The translations under genes and the position numbers were made by a program. A DNA stretch of 64,000 nucleotides from Terriglobales bacterium. GTDB taxonomy: Bacteria; Acidobacteriota; Terriglobia; Terriglobales; Acidobacteriaceae. This document shows, piece by piece, positions 50,060 to 58,128 of this stretch. How positions within the stretch are numbered: position 1 is the stretch's first letter; each line of letters opens with the position of its first letter. The stretch is from positions 16,863 through 80,862 of the forward strand of contig DATMPC010000082.1 of the NCBI GenBank assembly GCA_035567895.1, read 5' to 3'. The notes under the pieces are model-generated. The model did not search any database. It was not told where the DNA came from and worked only from the letters and a program-made list of their open reading frames with translations.

Positions 50060-51214
50060 TCATTCCACTGTCTTGAGCGCAAGCTGAAGAGCTACTGACG
50101 GCGCGAACTGTCCAGTGATCATGTTTTCCTGGAAGCGCGAAGTAACGGCTAGTGTTATGTGGTTCGAAAACCGGGAAGTCACTTCGAAGCGACCGGCGAT
50201 CAAGCGTTCCTGGAATGGTCTTTGTACCTGCACCTGCTCCCCGATCGTGGAGATCAGGAGCCATTCGCGGGGATACCAGAAGAGCTGGCCGTAGCTGGCT
50301 TGCTGGAGGAAGCTTGTGGATGAGGCGGTGAGACTGCGATTCGTAAAATCGTGCTCAGCCAGAATTCCCCATTTCCCCATTCCCAGCCGCAGGTATGGTC
50401 CGACAAGCGTGCGATTCGTCGTGCTCGTTGAGCCATGCAGGGTGTTTACGCCCAGTACGGTCGTCGTGTGCTTGCCGAGCAAGTAGAACTCGGCGAGTGA
50501 GCCTCCGCCCGATTCCTTTGCTCCGGTTGGTTCGGTACCGCTTGGCCCAAATCCGTAGGGATTGATCTGGTAGTGCTTGCCCCACCAGAACATTTTGAGC
50601 TGGACCGGAGAATCGTAGTATCCGTAACGGTTACGCGCCCGAATGTAGGTAGTCAGATCGGGATTATTAACTCCGTTTGGCAGCGCGTCGCGACCGGCGG
50701 AGAATTCGAGTGTGCTCTTAGGGCGATAGGAGATGAGCGCACTCGTCAAATAGACCTCGTTAGGCTGGATCGCTGGCTCATAACTGACGTTCGGACGCTT
50801 CACGCTTCGATTTTCACCGTTCACGACGGCGGAGAGCCGCCATCCTTTTCCCAATTCGGTCGCATTCCGATACAGGAATCTTGCGCGAACCGTCCCGATT
50901 GTTGGCTCGTCCGTGGCTGTGCTGACCTGGCCTTGACTGACATTGCGCACATCCTGAGTGATGCGATCTCCCCAGCTCAGCCATTTGACAAAGCGATTGT
51001 CGGAAGGGTGATAGTCGCCTCCCTGAAGACTCTGCGCCTGATCGATGCTTCGTCCGTACGCGTTGAGAAGGCCGCCGCCTTGTGGAAAAATATGGCAGAC
51101 GGCACAGTTGGTGTATCCCAGCCGGACCATCGTGGGAAGAGCCTTGGCGGGACGATTAAAAATCCAGAAGACCCAGGTTCCGGAAACCAGAGCCCAGCAG
51201 ACGTACTTTCTCAT
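50060..51214 (-). CDS. Monoheme cytochrome fused to an outer-membrane porin (Cyc2-like)
   Basis: A 384-residue exported protein. A signal peptide (YVCWALVSGTWVFWIFNRPAKA) precedes a short segment with one c-type heme motif, CAVCH (Cys37, Cys40, His41), in the context GYTNCAVCHIFPQGGGLLNA. The remaining ~330 residues are beta-strand-rich (VRARFLYRNATELGKGWRLS, LVGPYLRLGMGKWGILAEHD), like an outer-membrane porin. The arrangement of N-terminal monoheme plus porin in one chain is that of Cyc2 and related electron-conducting porins, and the size (358 mature residues) is comparable. The C-terminus (LKTVE) lacks the usual final F, so barrel closure is not proven. The start codon overlaps the stop of the YceI gene (TAATG). 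A plausible role is electron transfer across the outer membrane (inference). Confidence 0.7.
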   Translation of the reverse strand: MRKYVCWALVSGTWVFWIFNRPAKALPTMVRLGYTNCAVCHIFPQGGGLLNAYGRSIDQAQSLQGGDYHPSDNRFVKWLSWGDRITQDVRNVSQGQVSTATDEPTIGTVRARFLYRNATELGKGWRLSAVVNGENRSVKRPNVSYEPAIQPNEVYLTSALISYRPKSTLEFSAGRDALPNGVNNPDLTTYIRARNRYGYYDSPVQLKMFWWGKHYQINPYGFGPSGTEPTGAKESGGGSLAEFYLLGKHTTTVLGVNTLHGSTSTTNRTLVGPYLRLGMGKWGILAEHDFTNRSLTASSTSFLQQASYGQLFWYPREWLLISTIGEQVQVQRPFQERLIAGRFEVTSRFSNHITLAVTSRFQENMITGQFAPSVALQLALKTVE

Positions 51215-51861
51215 TACTGTCGCCCAGCTTGGGTCGTGAGGGCTGTCGCCGTGGTTTCGGGGAATTCAATTCGGAACTGGATCTCGTTTTCGGTCTTTAC
51301 GCCGAATTGACTGGGTTGCTCGATACCATAATCGCTGAGTTTCACAACACCATCGCCCACTGCGCGGAAGGCCGGCGCGCTGCCGGCCTCGCGGATCTTC
51401 AGCAGGACGGAGAAGTTTCGTGCGGTACCGCGGATGCTCAACGTACCTGAAACCCTGCAGCTTCCTTCGTGACCGGGCAAAATTCCAGGACAAGAAATGC
51501 CTTCACCTTCAAATGTCATATCGGGAACCTGACCGTCAGGAGTGGTGAAGACGTGTTCGCGCATGTGCTGATCGCGAAGCGCGATACCCGTGGCCAGCGT
51601 CTTCACGGGAAGCTGGGCCTCGATGTGCTCCAGTGTCACGCCGTCGGGACTGCGGCGTATCTGGACGCGGGCTTGCAGGGCCTCGGACTTACCTTTTACG
51701 AACAGGCCCGGCATATTCGTCCCAACTTGGAAAGTCGCCGTGGCGTGTTCGATCTGGATGGCCTCTGGCTTGCCCGGCTCATCGGAAGTCGCCGGGAAGA
51801 TCGAGGCCGGAATTCCAAGGATCGCGAAGAGGATCAGAACCGCATTCCACAACCTTGGCAT
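51214..51861 (-). CDS. YceI family protein
   Basis: A 215-residue exported protein with a signal peptide (LILFAILGIPASIFPATS) and the YceI lipocalin-like barrel: ATATFQVGTNMPGLFVKGK, RDQHMREHVFTTP, VSGTLSIRGTARNFSVLLKI and a final beta region. YceI proteins bind isoprenoid or lipid-like molecules in the periplasm and often accompany cytochrome b561 or redox genes. Its stop overlaps the start of the monoheme cytochrome-porin gene by one base, so the two are translationally coupled and probably cooperate at the cell envelope. Confidence 0.85.
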   Translation of the reverse strand: MPRLWNAVLILFAILGIPASIFPATSDEPGKPEAIQIEHATATFQVGTNMPGLFVKGKSEALQARVQIRRSPDGVTLEHIEAQLPVKTLATGIALRDQHMREHVFTTPDGQVPDMTFEGEGISCPGILPGHEGSCRVSGTLSIRGTARNFSVLLKIREAGSAPAFRAVGDGVVKLSDYGIEQPSQFGVKTENEIQFRIEFPETTATALTTQAGRQ

Positions 51862-52008
51862 GGCCTTCTCTACAAATAGAGCGAATCGCCCAAAATAAGC
51901 GATATCAATGACAGCTCACCAAGTCCGTCCCGTATTGGGAGGGCACACCCTTAGGAAAAATGCGGGCACCCACGGCAGGATGCCCGCTCAGGTTCCGGAG
52001 GGTAAGAG

Positions 52009-52581
52009 TTAGTCGTCGTCATCGTCGCGGTCATGATCACGATCATGGTCGCGCTTAAGCTGGCCACGGATTTCGCCGCCACCGCTGCGACTGGTGTGCA
52101 CGTTCGCATAAGTGAGTCCTGACTTGATAGCTTTCACGAGCCTCGCGAAAGAATCTTCTCCGTTAGGATTCGTGGGATCGACACCCTGCGATGCGGGGCC
52201 CGTCATGTCAGCCGCTGTCCAGGTTCCCGTCACCGTTCCCGGCCCTGCTGATGCTGGGCACGCAACTTTAGTCGCTGCGGTGTTCCCGCCACCGCAAAAG
52301 AACACGGCCACGCCGCCTGTCACGGTCGGTCTTCCTACGTGAATGTGAGCGAACAGGACGCTTTTGCCTGTGCCAACGCTGCCCTCAAGCCCGCTGTAGG
52401 TCAATTCATATTCGATTGATTTTTCATCATGGCTAATCGTTACCTTCGCGTGCCCAGTGGCTCCGCTGATCACGATTGGCGTTTCACTCAGACCTCTTAG
52501 TCTGGCGCTGAACTCTTGCGCAAGGGCACTCGTTGTAAACAGTGCACTTGCCACCACAACTGCGAAAACTCTTAATTTCAT
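52009..52581 (-). CDS. CHRD domain protein
   Basis: A 190-residue secreted protein. AGGAG six bases upstream sets the ATG at 52581; a signal peptide follows (VFAVVVASALFTTSALAQ). It is a CHRD (chordin-like) domain protein: EFSARLRGLSETPIVISGAT at the start, AHIHVGRPTVTGGVAVFFCG, and ANVHTSRSGGGEIRGQL at the end. The C-terminus is a run of HDRD/DD (HDRDHDRDDDDD) that could bind cations. Bacterial CHRD proteins are of unknown function and are often secreted. It stands alone, transcribed away from the antiporter gene. Confidence 0.85.
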   Translation of the reverse strand: MKLRVFAVVVASALFTTSALAQEFSARLRGLSETPIVISGATGHAKVTISHDEKSIEYELTYSGLEGSVGTGKSVLFAHIHVGRPTVTGGVAVFFCGGGNTAATKVACPASAGPGTVTGTWTAADMTGPASQGVDPTNPNGEDSFARLVKAIKSGLTYANVHTSRSGGGEIRGQLKRDHDRDHDRDDDDD

Positions 52582-52739
52582 CGACACTCCTCTCAATCTG
52601 CCCGGTTGAAGTTGAGGAATTGCCGGATGGCTCCTCAATTTGAGGGCCGCAAGCGTAGCAGTCTAGGGGCCGGGAAATGTCAGGATTTTGTCACCGGAGT
52701 GTAAGAAGTTTGTTTCTAAGATTAAGGGTCGGTGACTAG

Positions 52740-52934
52740 CTAGCTCGACGCGTCCTGCCTCGGGAACGCGATGAAATGAGCTTGGCGTCCGCTGCGTTGG
52801 AACTCCCAGGTGAGGTGGTGCCAGCCAGGATCAGGCGCCGAGCAGCCTACGCCAGTCGAAGCCCAGGTGTGTCCAGGGCCATTCCAAACGCGCCCAGTTC
52901 CTGAGCGGCGGAAGTCACACTCTGTGGAACCACG
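52740..52934 (-). pseudogene. Remnant of a secreted lectin-like (concanavalin-type) protein
   Basis: About 65 codons read TECDFRRSG, then VWNGPGHTWASTGVGC and PGWHHLTWEFQRSGRQAHFI, followed by a stop. The GxWHHxxWxFQRxGxxxHFI pattern is that of a family of secreted acidobacterial proteins (general knowledge). Only the C-terminal third is present, without a proper start or signal sequence, and the frame ends early after DASS. It appears to be a decayed fragment lying in the upstream region of the antiporter gene. Confidence 0.4.
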
Positions 52935-52976
52935 TTGAACCTGGAAAATTGCGGTATTTTGGATGCGGAGATTCCC

Positions 52977-54620
52977 ATGCAGGGCGGCAACATTCATGCG
53001 ATGGAGATCGTACTCTTGCTACTGCTGCTCTTTGTCGTGGCCTTTGGCGAACTGGCGCGACGACTGAAGACTCCATATCCAATCGTGCTTGTCGTCGGGG
53101 GCCTGCTGGTGAGCTTTATTCCTGGAATTCCCAGGATAATGCTCAATCCGGACGTCATCTTTCTAGTTGTCCTGCCCCCGCTTCTTTTTTCGGCAGCGTG
53201 GCTTACGTCCTGGCGGGAGTTCTCCTTCAACTTTGTCAGCATCTTTCTCCTCGCCTTTGGATTAGTTGGCTTCACCGTGCTGGGCGTGGCCTACGCGGCG
53301 CCATGGTTCCTACCTGGATTCGACTGGCGGATGGGCCTGGTGCTTGGAGCCGTGGTGGCTCCCACCGACGCGATCGCTGCAGCTTCGATCGCCAAGCGCA
53401 TCGGATTGCCGAAACGAGTAGTCGATATTCTCGAAGGCGAGAGCCTGGTAAATGACGCGACCGCACTCCTCGCGCTTGAGTTTGGCATCGCGTTGCTGGT
53501 CGGGAACCGAACTTCGACGGTAACGTCGGGCTTTCTGCGGCTTACTTACCTGACCGTTGCCGGTATCGCCATCGGATTAGTGATCGGCTTGGTAGTCGAT
53601 TGGATCGAGCATCGCATCGACGATGCTCCTATCGAGATTGCTCTCAGCATCCTCACACCTTATGTGGCCTATCTGAGCGCCGATTCAGTTCGCGCTTCTG
53701 GCGTGTTGGCGGTGGTGGCATGCGGCCTCTACCTCAGCCACATGAGTTCGCACTTCTTTTCGCCGAGCGTGCGACTGCAGGTGTGGGCGGTTTGGGAATC
53801 GCTGACATTCATCTTGAACGGATTTGTCTTTGTCCTCGTAGGACTGCAGCTTCCCTATGTTCTCAACGCCATCAAAGACCACACGCATCGCGAACTTCTC
53901 CTGTACGGCGCTCTCTTCACGGCGCTCCTCATCTTGTTGCGATTGGTTTGGGTCTTTCCCGGCGGTTCGCTGGGGTATCTGATACGGATGCATATTCTTC
54001 ATCAGAACGTGCGAATACCATCGCCGCCACAATTCGTGATTGTTGGCTGGACAGGTATGCGTGGCGTGATCTCTCTGGCAGCGGCGATTGCACTTCCACA
54101 GATGCTGGGAGAGAACCATCCATTTACGCAGCGAAACCTGATTGTCTTTCTGGCCTTCTACGTCATCCTGGTGACGCTGGTGTTACAGGGACTCACGTTG
54201 CCGGTGTTGATCCGGGCGCTCGGACTAGCAGACGATACCCGAGCGGATTCCGAAGAGAAAGAGGCGCGGCGACTGATTCTGGAAGCCGCCCTTGTGCACT
54301 TGGAAGAAGCCAGGGCCAAGGATGGTTCTGAATTTGCCGAAGTCTACAACGACCTTGCGCATCATTATCGGCATCGTTTGGCAATTCTGAGCAAGGAAGG
54401 GGGTCTCGAGAATGACTCCGCATTACTCCACCATGCGCGCTCGATGGATATCTCACGCGATATGCTTCGCGTGGAGCGGCGGACGGCGGTCCGACTGCGC
54501 AATCAACGCCGCATCAGCGACGAAGTGCTCCGCGAACTCGAGCACGAACTCGATTTGAGCGAGGCACGCTTATCGCCCGGCAAACCGTCAGATGATTACC
54601 GCGAGCCCCATCACCAATAG
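52977..54620 (+). CDS. Na+/H+ antiporter (CPA1 family)
   Basis: A 547-residue membrane protein. GGAG at 52967-52970 sets the ATG at 52977; an upstream in-frame ATG lacks this support. It has about twelve helices of the CPA1 type with the ion-binding region GAVVAPTDAIAAASIAKR and GESLVNDATALLALEFG. It exchanges H+ for Na+ or K+ across the cytoplasmic membrane, aiding pH and salt homeostasis. A cytoplasmic C-terminal tail (about 440-547) is charged and helical (LEEARAKDGSEFAEVYNDLA). The 3' end overlaps that of the GntP permease gene by 33 bases (convergent). Confidence 0.88.
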   Translation: MQGGNIHAMEIVLLLLLLFVVAFGELARRLKTPYPIVLVVGGLLVSFIPGIPRIMLNPDVIFLVVLPPLLFSAAWLTSWREFSFNFVSIFLLAFGLVGFTVLGVAYAAPWFLPGFDWRMGLVLGAVVAPTDAIAAASIAKRIGLPKRVVDILEGESLVNDATALLALEFGIALLVGNRTSTVTSGFLRLTYLTVAGIAIGLVIGLVVDWIEHRIDDAPIEIALSILTPYVAYLSADSVRASGVLAVVACGLYLSHMSSHFFSPSVRLQVWAVWESLTFILNGFVFVLVGLQLPYVLNAIKDHTHRELLLYGALFTALLILLRLVWVFPGGSLGYLIRMHILHQNVRIPSPPQFVIVGWTGMRGVISLAAAIALPQMLGENHPFTQRNLIVFLAFYVILVTLVLQGLTLPVLIRALGLADDTRADSEEKEARRLILEAALVHLEEARAKDGSEFAEVYNDLAHHYRHRLAILSKEGGLENDSALLHHARSMDISRDMLRVERRTAVRLRNQRRISDEVLRELEHELDLSEARLSPGKPSDDYREPHHQ

Positions 54621-55934
54621 CAAAGCTACAACCGAGATGATCGTCTCGCAGATCGACCAGCTCTTCATGGTGTCGGCGACACTCATATTGAAGTACTCCT
54701 TCACCAGCCAGAAGCCGCCGTCATTCACGTGCGAGAAGACCAGTGAACCGGCGCCTGTGGCGATGGTCAGCAGTTCGGGCCGGACTCCCGTGTGAAGGGC
54801 GATCGGCGCAATGATGCTGGAAGCCATCGCCATCGCGACGGTTGCGGATCCGGTGGCAAGCCGTACGAGGGCGGCAACCAGCCAAGCCGAGACCAGAATT
54901 GATATGTGAGCGCGCAGCGCGAGATCGACAATCGCTTGCGACGTTCCACTGTCTAGCAGAACGCGTCCGAGGCCTCCGCCTGCGCCAACCAGTAGCGTGA
55001 TCGTAGCCGTGGGCGCGAGACATTCATCGGTGAACTTCAGAATCGCCTCGCGCGAGAATCCTCGCATCTTGCCTAATGTAATGAAACTCACCATCGCGGC
55101 TATCAGCAGAGCAATGTCAGCGCTACCGAGCAGCCGAAGGCCGTCATTAAGGCGAGTGTGCGGCGTGGCAAGCCGGTCTGCCCAACTGCCGATGAGCATG
55201 AGGAAGATCGGAAGGAGGATGGTGAACAGGGTGAGATTGAAGCTGGGCAGATCGCGCCGCGCAGCTTTCTCCAGAAACTGCGCAGCAATCGGGTTCTCGC
55301 CTTCAATGCGAATACGAGGCGCGATCAACTTCGCATATAGTGGCCCGGCGATTATTGCGGTTGGAATTCCAACCAGCAACGCATAGAAGACAGTCCGTCC
55401 GATGTCGGCGTTATAGGCAGCGACGGCCAGCAGCGTCGCCGGATGCGGTGGAACCAGGCCATGCACGACTGAGAGTCCAGCAACCATCGGCAATCCGACC
55501 AAAACCATCGATGTGCCGGTCCGCCTGGCAACGTTGAAGGCGATCGGAATGAGCAGCACAAATCCCACTTCGAAAAAGACCGGCAGTCCGACTAGAAGCC
55601 CGACGACCATCATCGCCCAATGAATGTTTTTCTCGCCGGCGACGTTGATCAGCGTGAGTGCAATGCGTTCGGCTCCTCCACTCTCCGCCATCATCTTTCC
55701 CAACATGGTTCCAAGCGCGACCACGATCGCGATGTGCCCAAGCGTGCCACCAACGCCGGTCTCAAACGACTTGACGATCGTCGAAAGCGGCATGCCACTA
55801 GCCGCAGCCAGCACGAGCGAGACCGTCATCAACCCGATGAACGGATTCAGTTTGAAACGAGCGATCAGGAGGATGAGTACGACAATCGCTCCCAACGCCA
55901 GAAGCAGCAGAAAGGTGCCGTGATGGTCGGTCAT
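54588..55934 (-). CDS. GntP family permease
   Basis: A 448-residue transporter with about twelve membrane helices and GntP-family motifs: GVGGTLGHIAIVVALGTMLG near residue 60, MVVGLLVGLPVFFEVGFVLL, and SLVFSHVNDGGFWLVKEYFN near the C-terminus. Family members import gluconate and related sugar acids by proton symport; some carry D-serine. Given the neighbours (RidA, D-aminoacylase, D-serine-dehydratase-like enzyme), import of D-amino acids or N-acyl-D-amino acids is a reasonable inference. It lies 37 bases downstream of the RidA gene on the same strand. Confidence 0.88.
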   Translation of the reverse strand: MTDHHGTFLLLLALGAIVVLILLIARFKLNPFIGLMTVSLVLAAASGMPLSTIVKSFETGVGGTLGHIAIVVALGTMLGKMMAESGGAERIALTLINVAGEKNIHWAMMVVGLLVGLPVFFEVGFVLLIPIAFNVARRTGTSMVLVGLPMVAGLSVVHGLVPPHPATLLAVAAYNADIGRTVFYALLVGIPTAIIAGPLYAKLIAPRIRIEGENPIAAQFLEKAARRDLPSFNLTLFTILLPIFLMLIGSWADRLATPHTRLNDGLRLLGSADIALLIAAMVSFITLGKMRGFSREAILKFTDECLAPTATITLLVGAGGGLGRVLLDSGTSQAIVDLALRAHISILVSAWLVAALVRLATGSATVAMAMASSIIAPIALHTGVRPELLTIATGAGSLVFSHVNDGGFWLVKEYFNMSVADTMKSWSICETIISVVALLLVMGLAVII

Positions 55935-55971
55935 TGGTTATTGGTCAGTTGAGGCAGGTAGTCATTCAGCA

Positions 55972-56364
55972 TCATTGTGTTGGCTTCTTGTACGCGATGC
56001 CCTCGATCTCGATTTTGCAATCCACCACCATGTTGGAAACGACAGTAGCGCGAGCCGGAGGGTTGGCGCCGAAGTACTCGCGAAAGACGTCGTTGAACGC
56101 CTGGAAGTCGCGAGGATCGTCAAGCCAGACTCCGCAGCGCACCAGGTGTTCAGGACCATATCCTGCTTCTTTGAGGACGGCGAGAAGATTCCGCATCGCC
56201 TGATGAGCTTGCGTCGTGATGTTGCCTTCGACGAGCTGTCCGTTCAAGATTGGAACCTGCCCGGAAATATAAAGCCAACCGTCTGCTTCCACTGCACGGG
56301 CAAAAGGCAGGTGCTGGCCGCCCGGACCTTTGCCGCCTTCAGTGCCATAGCGCTTGATGGTCAT
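55972..56364 (-). CDS. RidA family (YjgF/Rid) protein
   Basis: A 130-residue protein with the Rid fold: LPFARAVEADGWLYISGQVP, TQAHQAMRNLLAVLKEAG, and PPARATVVSNMVVDCKIEIE, where the Arg of RATVV is the residue needed for imine hydrolysis in RidA. RidA hydrolyses reactive enamine/imine intermediates made by PLP-dependent dehydratases such as serine/threonine dehydratase. That fits the D-serine-dehydratase-like enzyme encoded nearby. It lies between the GntP and D-aminoacylase genes on the same strand. Confidence 0.9.
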   Translation of the reverse strand: MTIKRYGTEGGKGPGGQHLPFARAVEADGWLYISGQVPILNGQLVEGNITTQAHQAMRNLLAVLKEAGYGPEHLVRCGVWLDDPRDFQAFNDVFREYFGANPPARATVVSNMVVDCKIEIEGIAYKKPTQ

Positions 56365-56408
56365 ATCGGGATCCCCGAATGTTCAGATAAATCCGAAACA
56401 GTTAGAAC

Positions 56409-56576
56409 TGTCATCCTGAGTCCTGATGTTGGCCGAAGGATCTCCCGGAGCGTTTCAAACTTCGTTGCCATGTCCTGGCTCTTTGGCCCAGGTTCTCGTG
56501 AAAGAGCCAGGATGCTGCATTCGCGTTCCAATCATCTCGGGAGATCCTTCGGCGAACGCCGGGCCTCAGGATGACA
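56409..56576. repeat. Palindromic TGTCATCCTGAG element
   Basis: TGTCATCCTGAG (56409-56420) pairs with CTCAGGATGACA (56565-56576), and GCCGAAGGATCTCCCG (56432-56447) pairs perfectly with its inverse at 56538-56553. It fills the gap between the D-aminoacylase stop and the RidA start. Elements beginning TGTCATCCTGAG are frequent in acidobacterial genomes (general knowledge). Confidence 0.88.
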
Positions 56577-56584
56577 TATGCATT

Positions 56585-58027
56585 TCACTTTCTCTCTCGC
56601 GACAAGAATTGTCCGCCTCGCTGTCCCGTGCACGAGCCCTCTCTATAAGACAGGACACCATTCACCCACACTGCTTCAATTCCAACCGATGGCCTCACAG
56701 GATCAGTGAAGGTAGCCGTGTCGCGGATTCCATCGGCGTCGAAGAGTACCAAATCGGCCCAATAGCCATCGCGGATATAACCCCGATTGCGCAAGCCCAA
56801 AGTTTTAGCCGGGAGACTCGTCATTTTTCGGACTGCTTCGCCCAAAGAGAACAGTCCCAGCTCGCGACTATATGGGCCGAGTACCCGGGGAAACGTCCCC
56901 CAAAGACGCGGGTGGGGCAGAGGATCATTTGGCAATCCATCAGAGCCGATCATTGTCCCGGGATGCCGCAGGATCGCGCGCATGTCGTCTTCGGAGATGG
57001 AGTGGTAGATCGCACCCGCTGGTTGAAGCCTCCGCGCCGCTTCAAGTTGGGTTACTCCCCAGCTCTTGGCAATCTCAGCGAGACTTCGTCCCGTGATCTC
57101 GGGATGCGGCTTCGACCAGGTGATGGTGATGGTCACACGCTCGTCCACTTGTCTGAGATCGAGCGTGCTCGAGCTGGCGGCGTAGGGGTAGCAGTCGCAG
57201 CCGACTGACTGGTGCTTTCGCATTGATTCGAGCGACTGCAACACTTCGCCGCTGCGTCCCCAGTTGTCGATGCCTGCGCACTTCAGGTGAGAAACGATCA
57301 CAGGAACACCGGCGGTGCGCCCAATCTGGAAAGCTTCGTCCATCGCGGGGAGCACCTGGTCAGTTTCGCTGCGCAGGTGCGTTGTATAGAGCGCTCTCGT
57401 ACCCGACAAAACCTCGGCCAGACTCTGCACTTCCTCAACAGAAGCGGAGTTCGCAGACTGATATCCCAATCCTGTGCTCAAGCCAATCGCACCGTGATCG
57501 AGAGCCTCACTTAGTTGCTCCTGCATGGCTGCGATTTCGCTCGCCGTGGCCGCTCGGTCCAGCCGATCCATGTGGTTGTTCCGCAGCGCTGTGTGGCCGA
57601 CGAGCGCCGCGACGTTTACCGTCGGATTGGCCGCCGTAATCGCTGATGCATACTGAGCGAACGTGGGATAGCGAAACGCGTCTTCCTCCCCGAGCAAATT
57701 CATGGGATCAGGGAATCCGCGAGATAATCGCACCGGCGCAGCGCTGATGCCACAGTTCCCAACGATTACGGTGGTGACGCCCTGCGAGAGCTTGGGAAGC
57801 ATCTCGGGCGCGCGAATTACGTAGAGATCGTCGTGGGTGTGGACATCGATAAAGCCGGGGGCCAGCACGTGGCCAGTACCGTCCAGTGTGTCTGCGGCGG
57901 AATAACCGTTAAGATCGCCAACGCCCTGTATGCGTCCATCCGCGATCGCGACTGCGCCGGCTTGCGGTTCATTGCCGCTTCCGTCCAAGATTTGTACATT
58001 GCGGATCAGCGTGTCACAGGCGGGCAA
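56585..58027 (-). CDS. N-acyl-D-amino-acid deacylase (D-aminoacylase)
   Basis: A 480-residue amidohydrolase. TTG at 58027 is the start (GGAG five bases upstream; an ATG just before it is out of frame). Motifs: FIDVHTHDDLYVI with the zinc-binding HTH near the N-terminus, GNCGISAAP with the bridging Cys typical of D-aminoacylase, VSHLKCAG, and MIGSDGLPNDPLPHPR near the end. It removes acyl groups from N-acyl-D-amino acids in the cytoplasm. It is the first gene of a minus-strand group with RidA and GntP, and is divergent from the D-serine-dehydratase-like gene. Confidence 0.92.
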   Translation of the reverse strand: MPACDTLIRNVQILDGSGNEPQAGAVAIADGRIQGVGDLNGYSAADTLDGTGHVLAPGFIDVHTHDDLYVIRAPEMLPKLSQGVTTVIVGNCGISAAPVRLSRGFPDPMNLLGEEDAFRYPTFAQYASAITAANPTVNVAALVGHTALRNNHMDRLDRAATASEIAAMQEQLSEALDHGAIGLSTGLGYQSANSASVEEVQSLAEVLSGTRALYTTHLRSETDQVLPAMDEAFQIGRTAGVPVIVSHLKCAGIDNWGRSGEVLQSLESMRKHQSVGCDCYPYAASSSTLDLRQVDERVTITITWSKPHPEITGRSLAEIAKSWGVTQLEAARRLQPAGAIYHSISEDDMRAILRHPGTMIGSDGLPNDPLPHPRLWGTFPRVLGPYSRELGLFSLGEAVRKMTSLPAKTLGLRNRGYIRDGYWADLVLFDADGIRDTATFTDPVRPSVGIEAVWVNGVLSYREGSCTGQRGGQFLSRERK

Positions 58028-58128
58028 GTCATCTCCAGAAGACTTAAGCAGTCGAATTAATTACCATCACTCAGCGTGATGAAGCATGGCAGACGCTCAG
58101 TCTGGCAAACCGTAGGGGGTGAAAGCGA

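Noticed and set aside
50573..51310. 245-codon frame antisense to the cytochrome-porin
   Set aside because: No signal peptide or domain; the opposite frame has a CxxCH motif, a signal peptide and a coupled start.
53600..54331. 243-codon frame within the antiporter gene
   Set aside because: Same-strand shadow of a clear CPA1 membrane protein; Arg/Ser-rich without hydrophobic structure.
56426..57208. 260-codon frame antisense to the D-aminoacylase
   Set aside because: Starts in a palindromic repeat and is antisense to a strongly supported enzyme.
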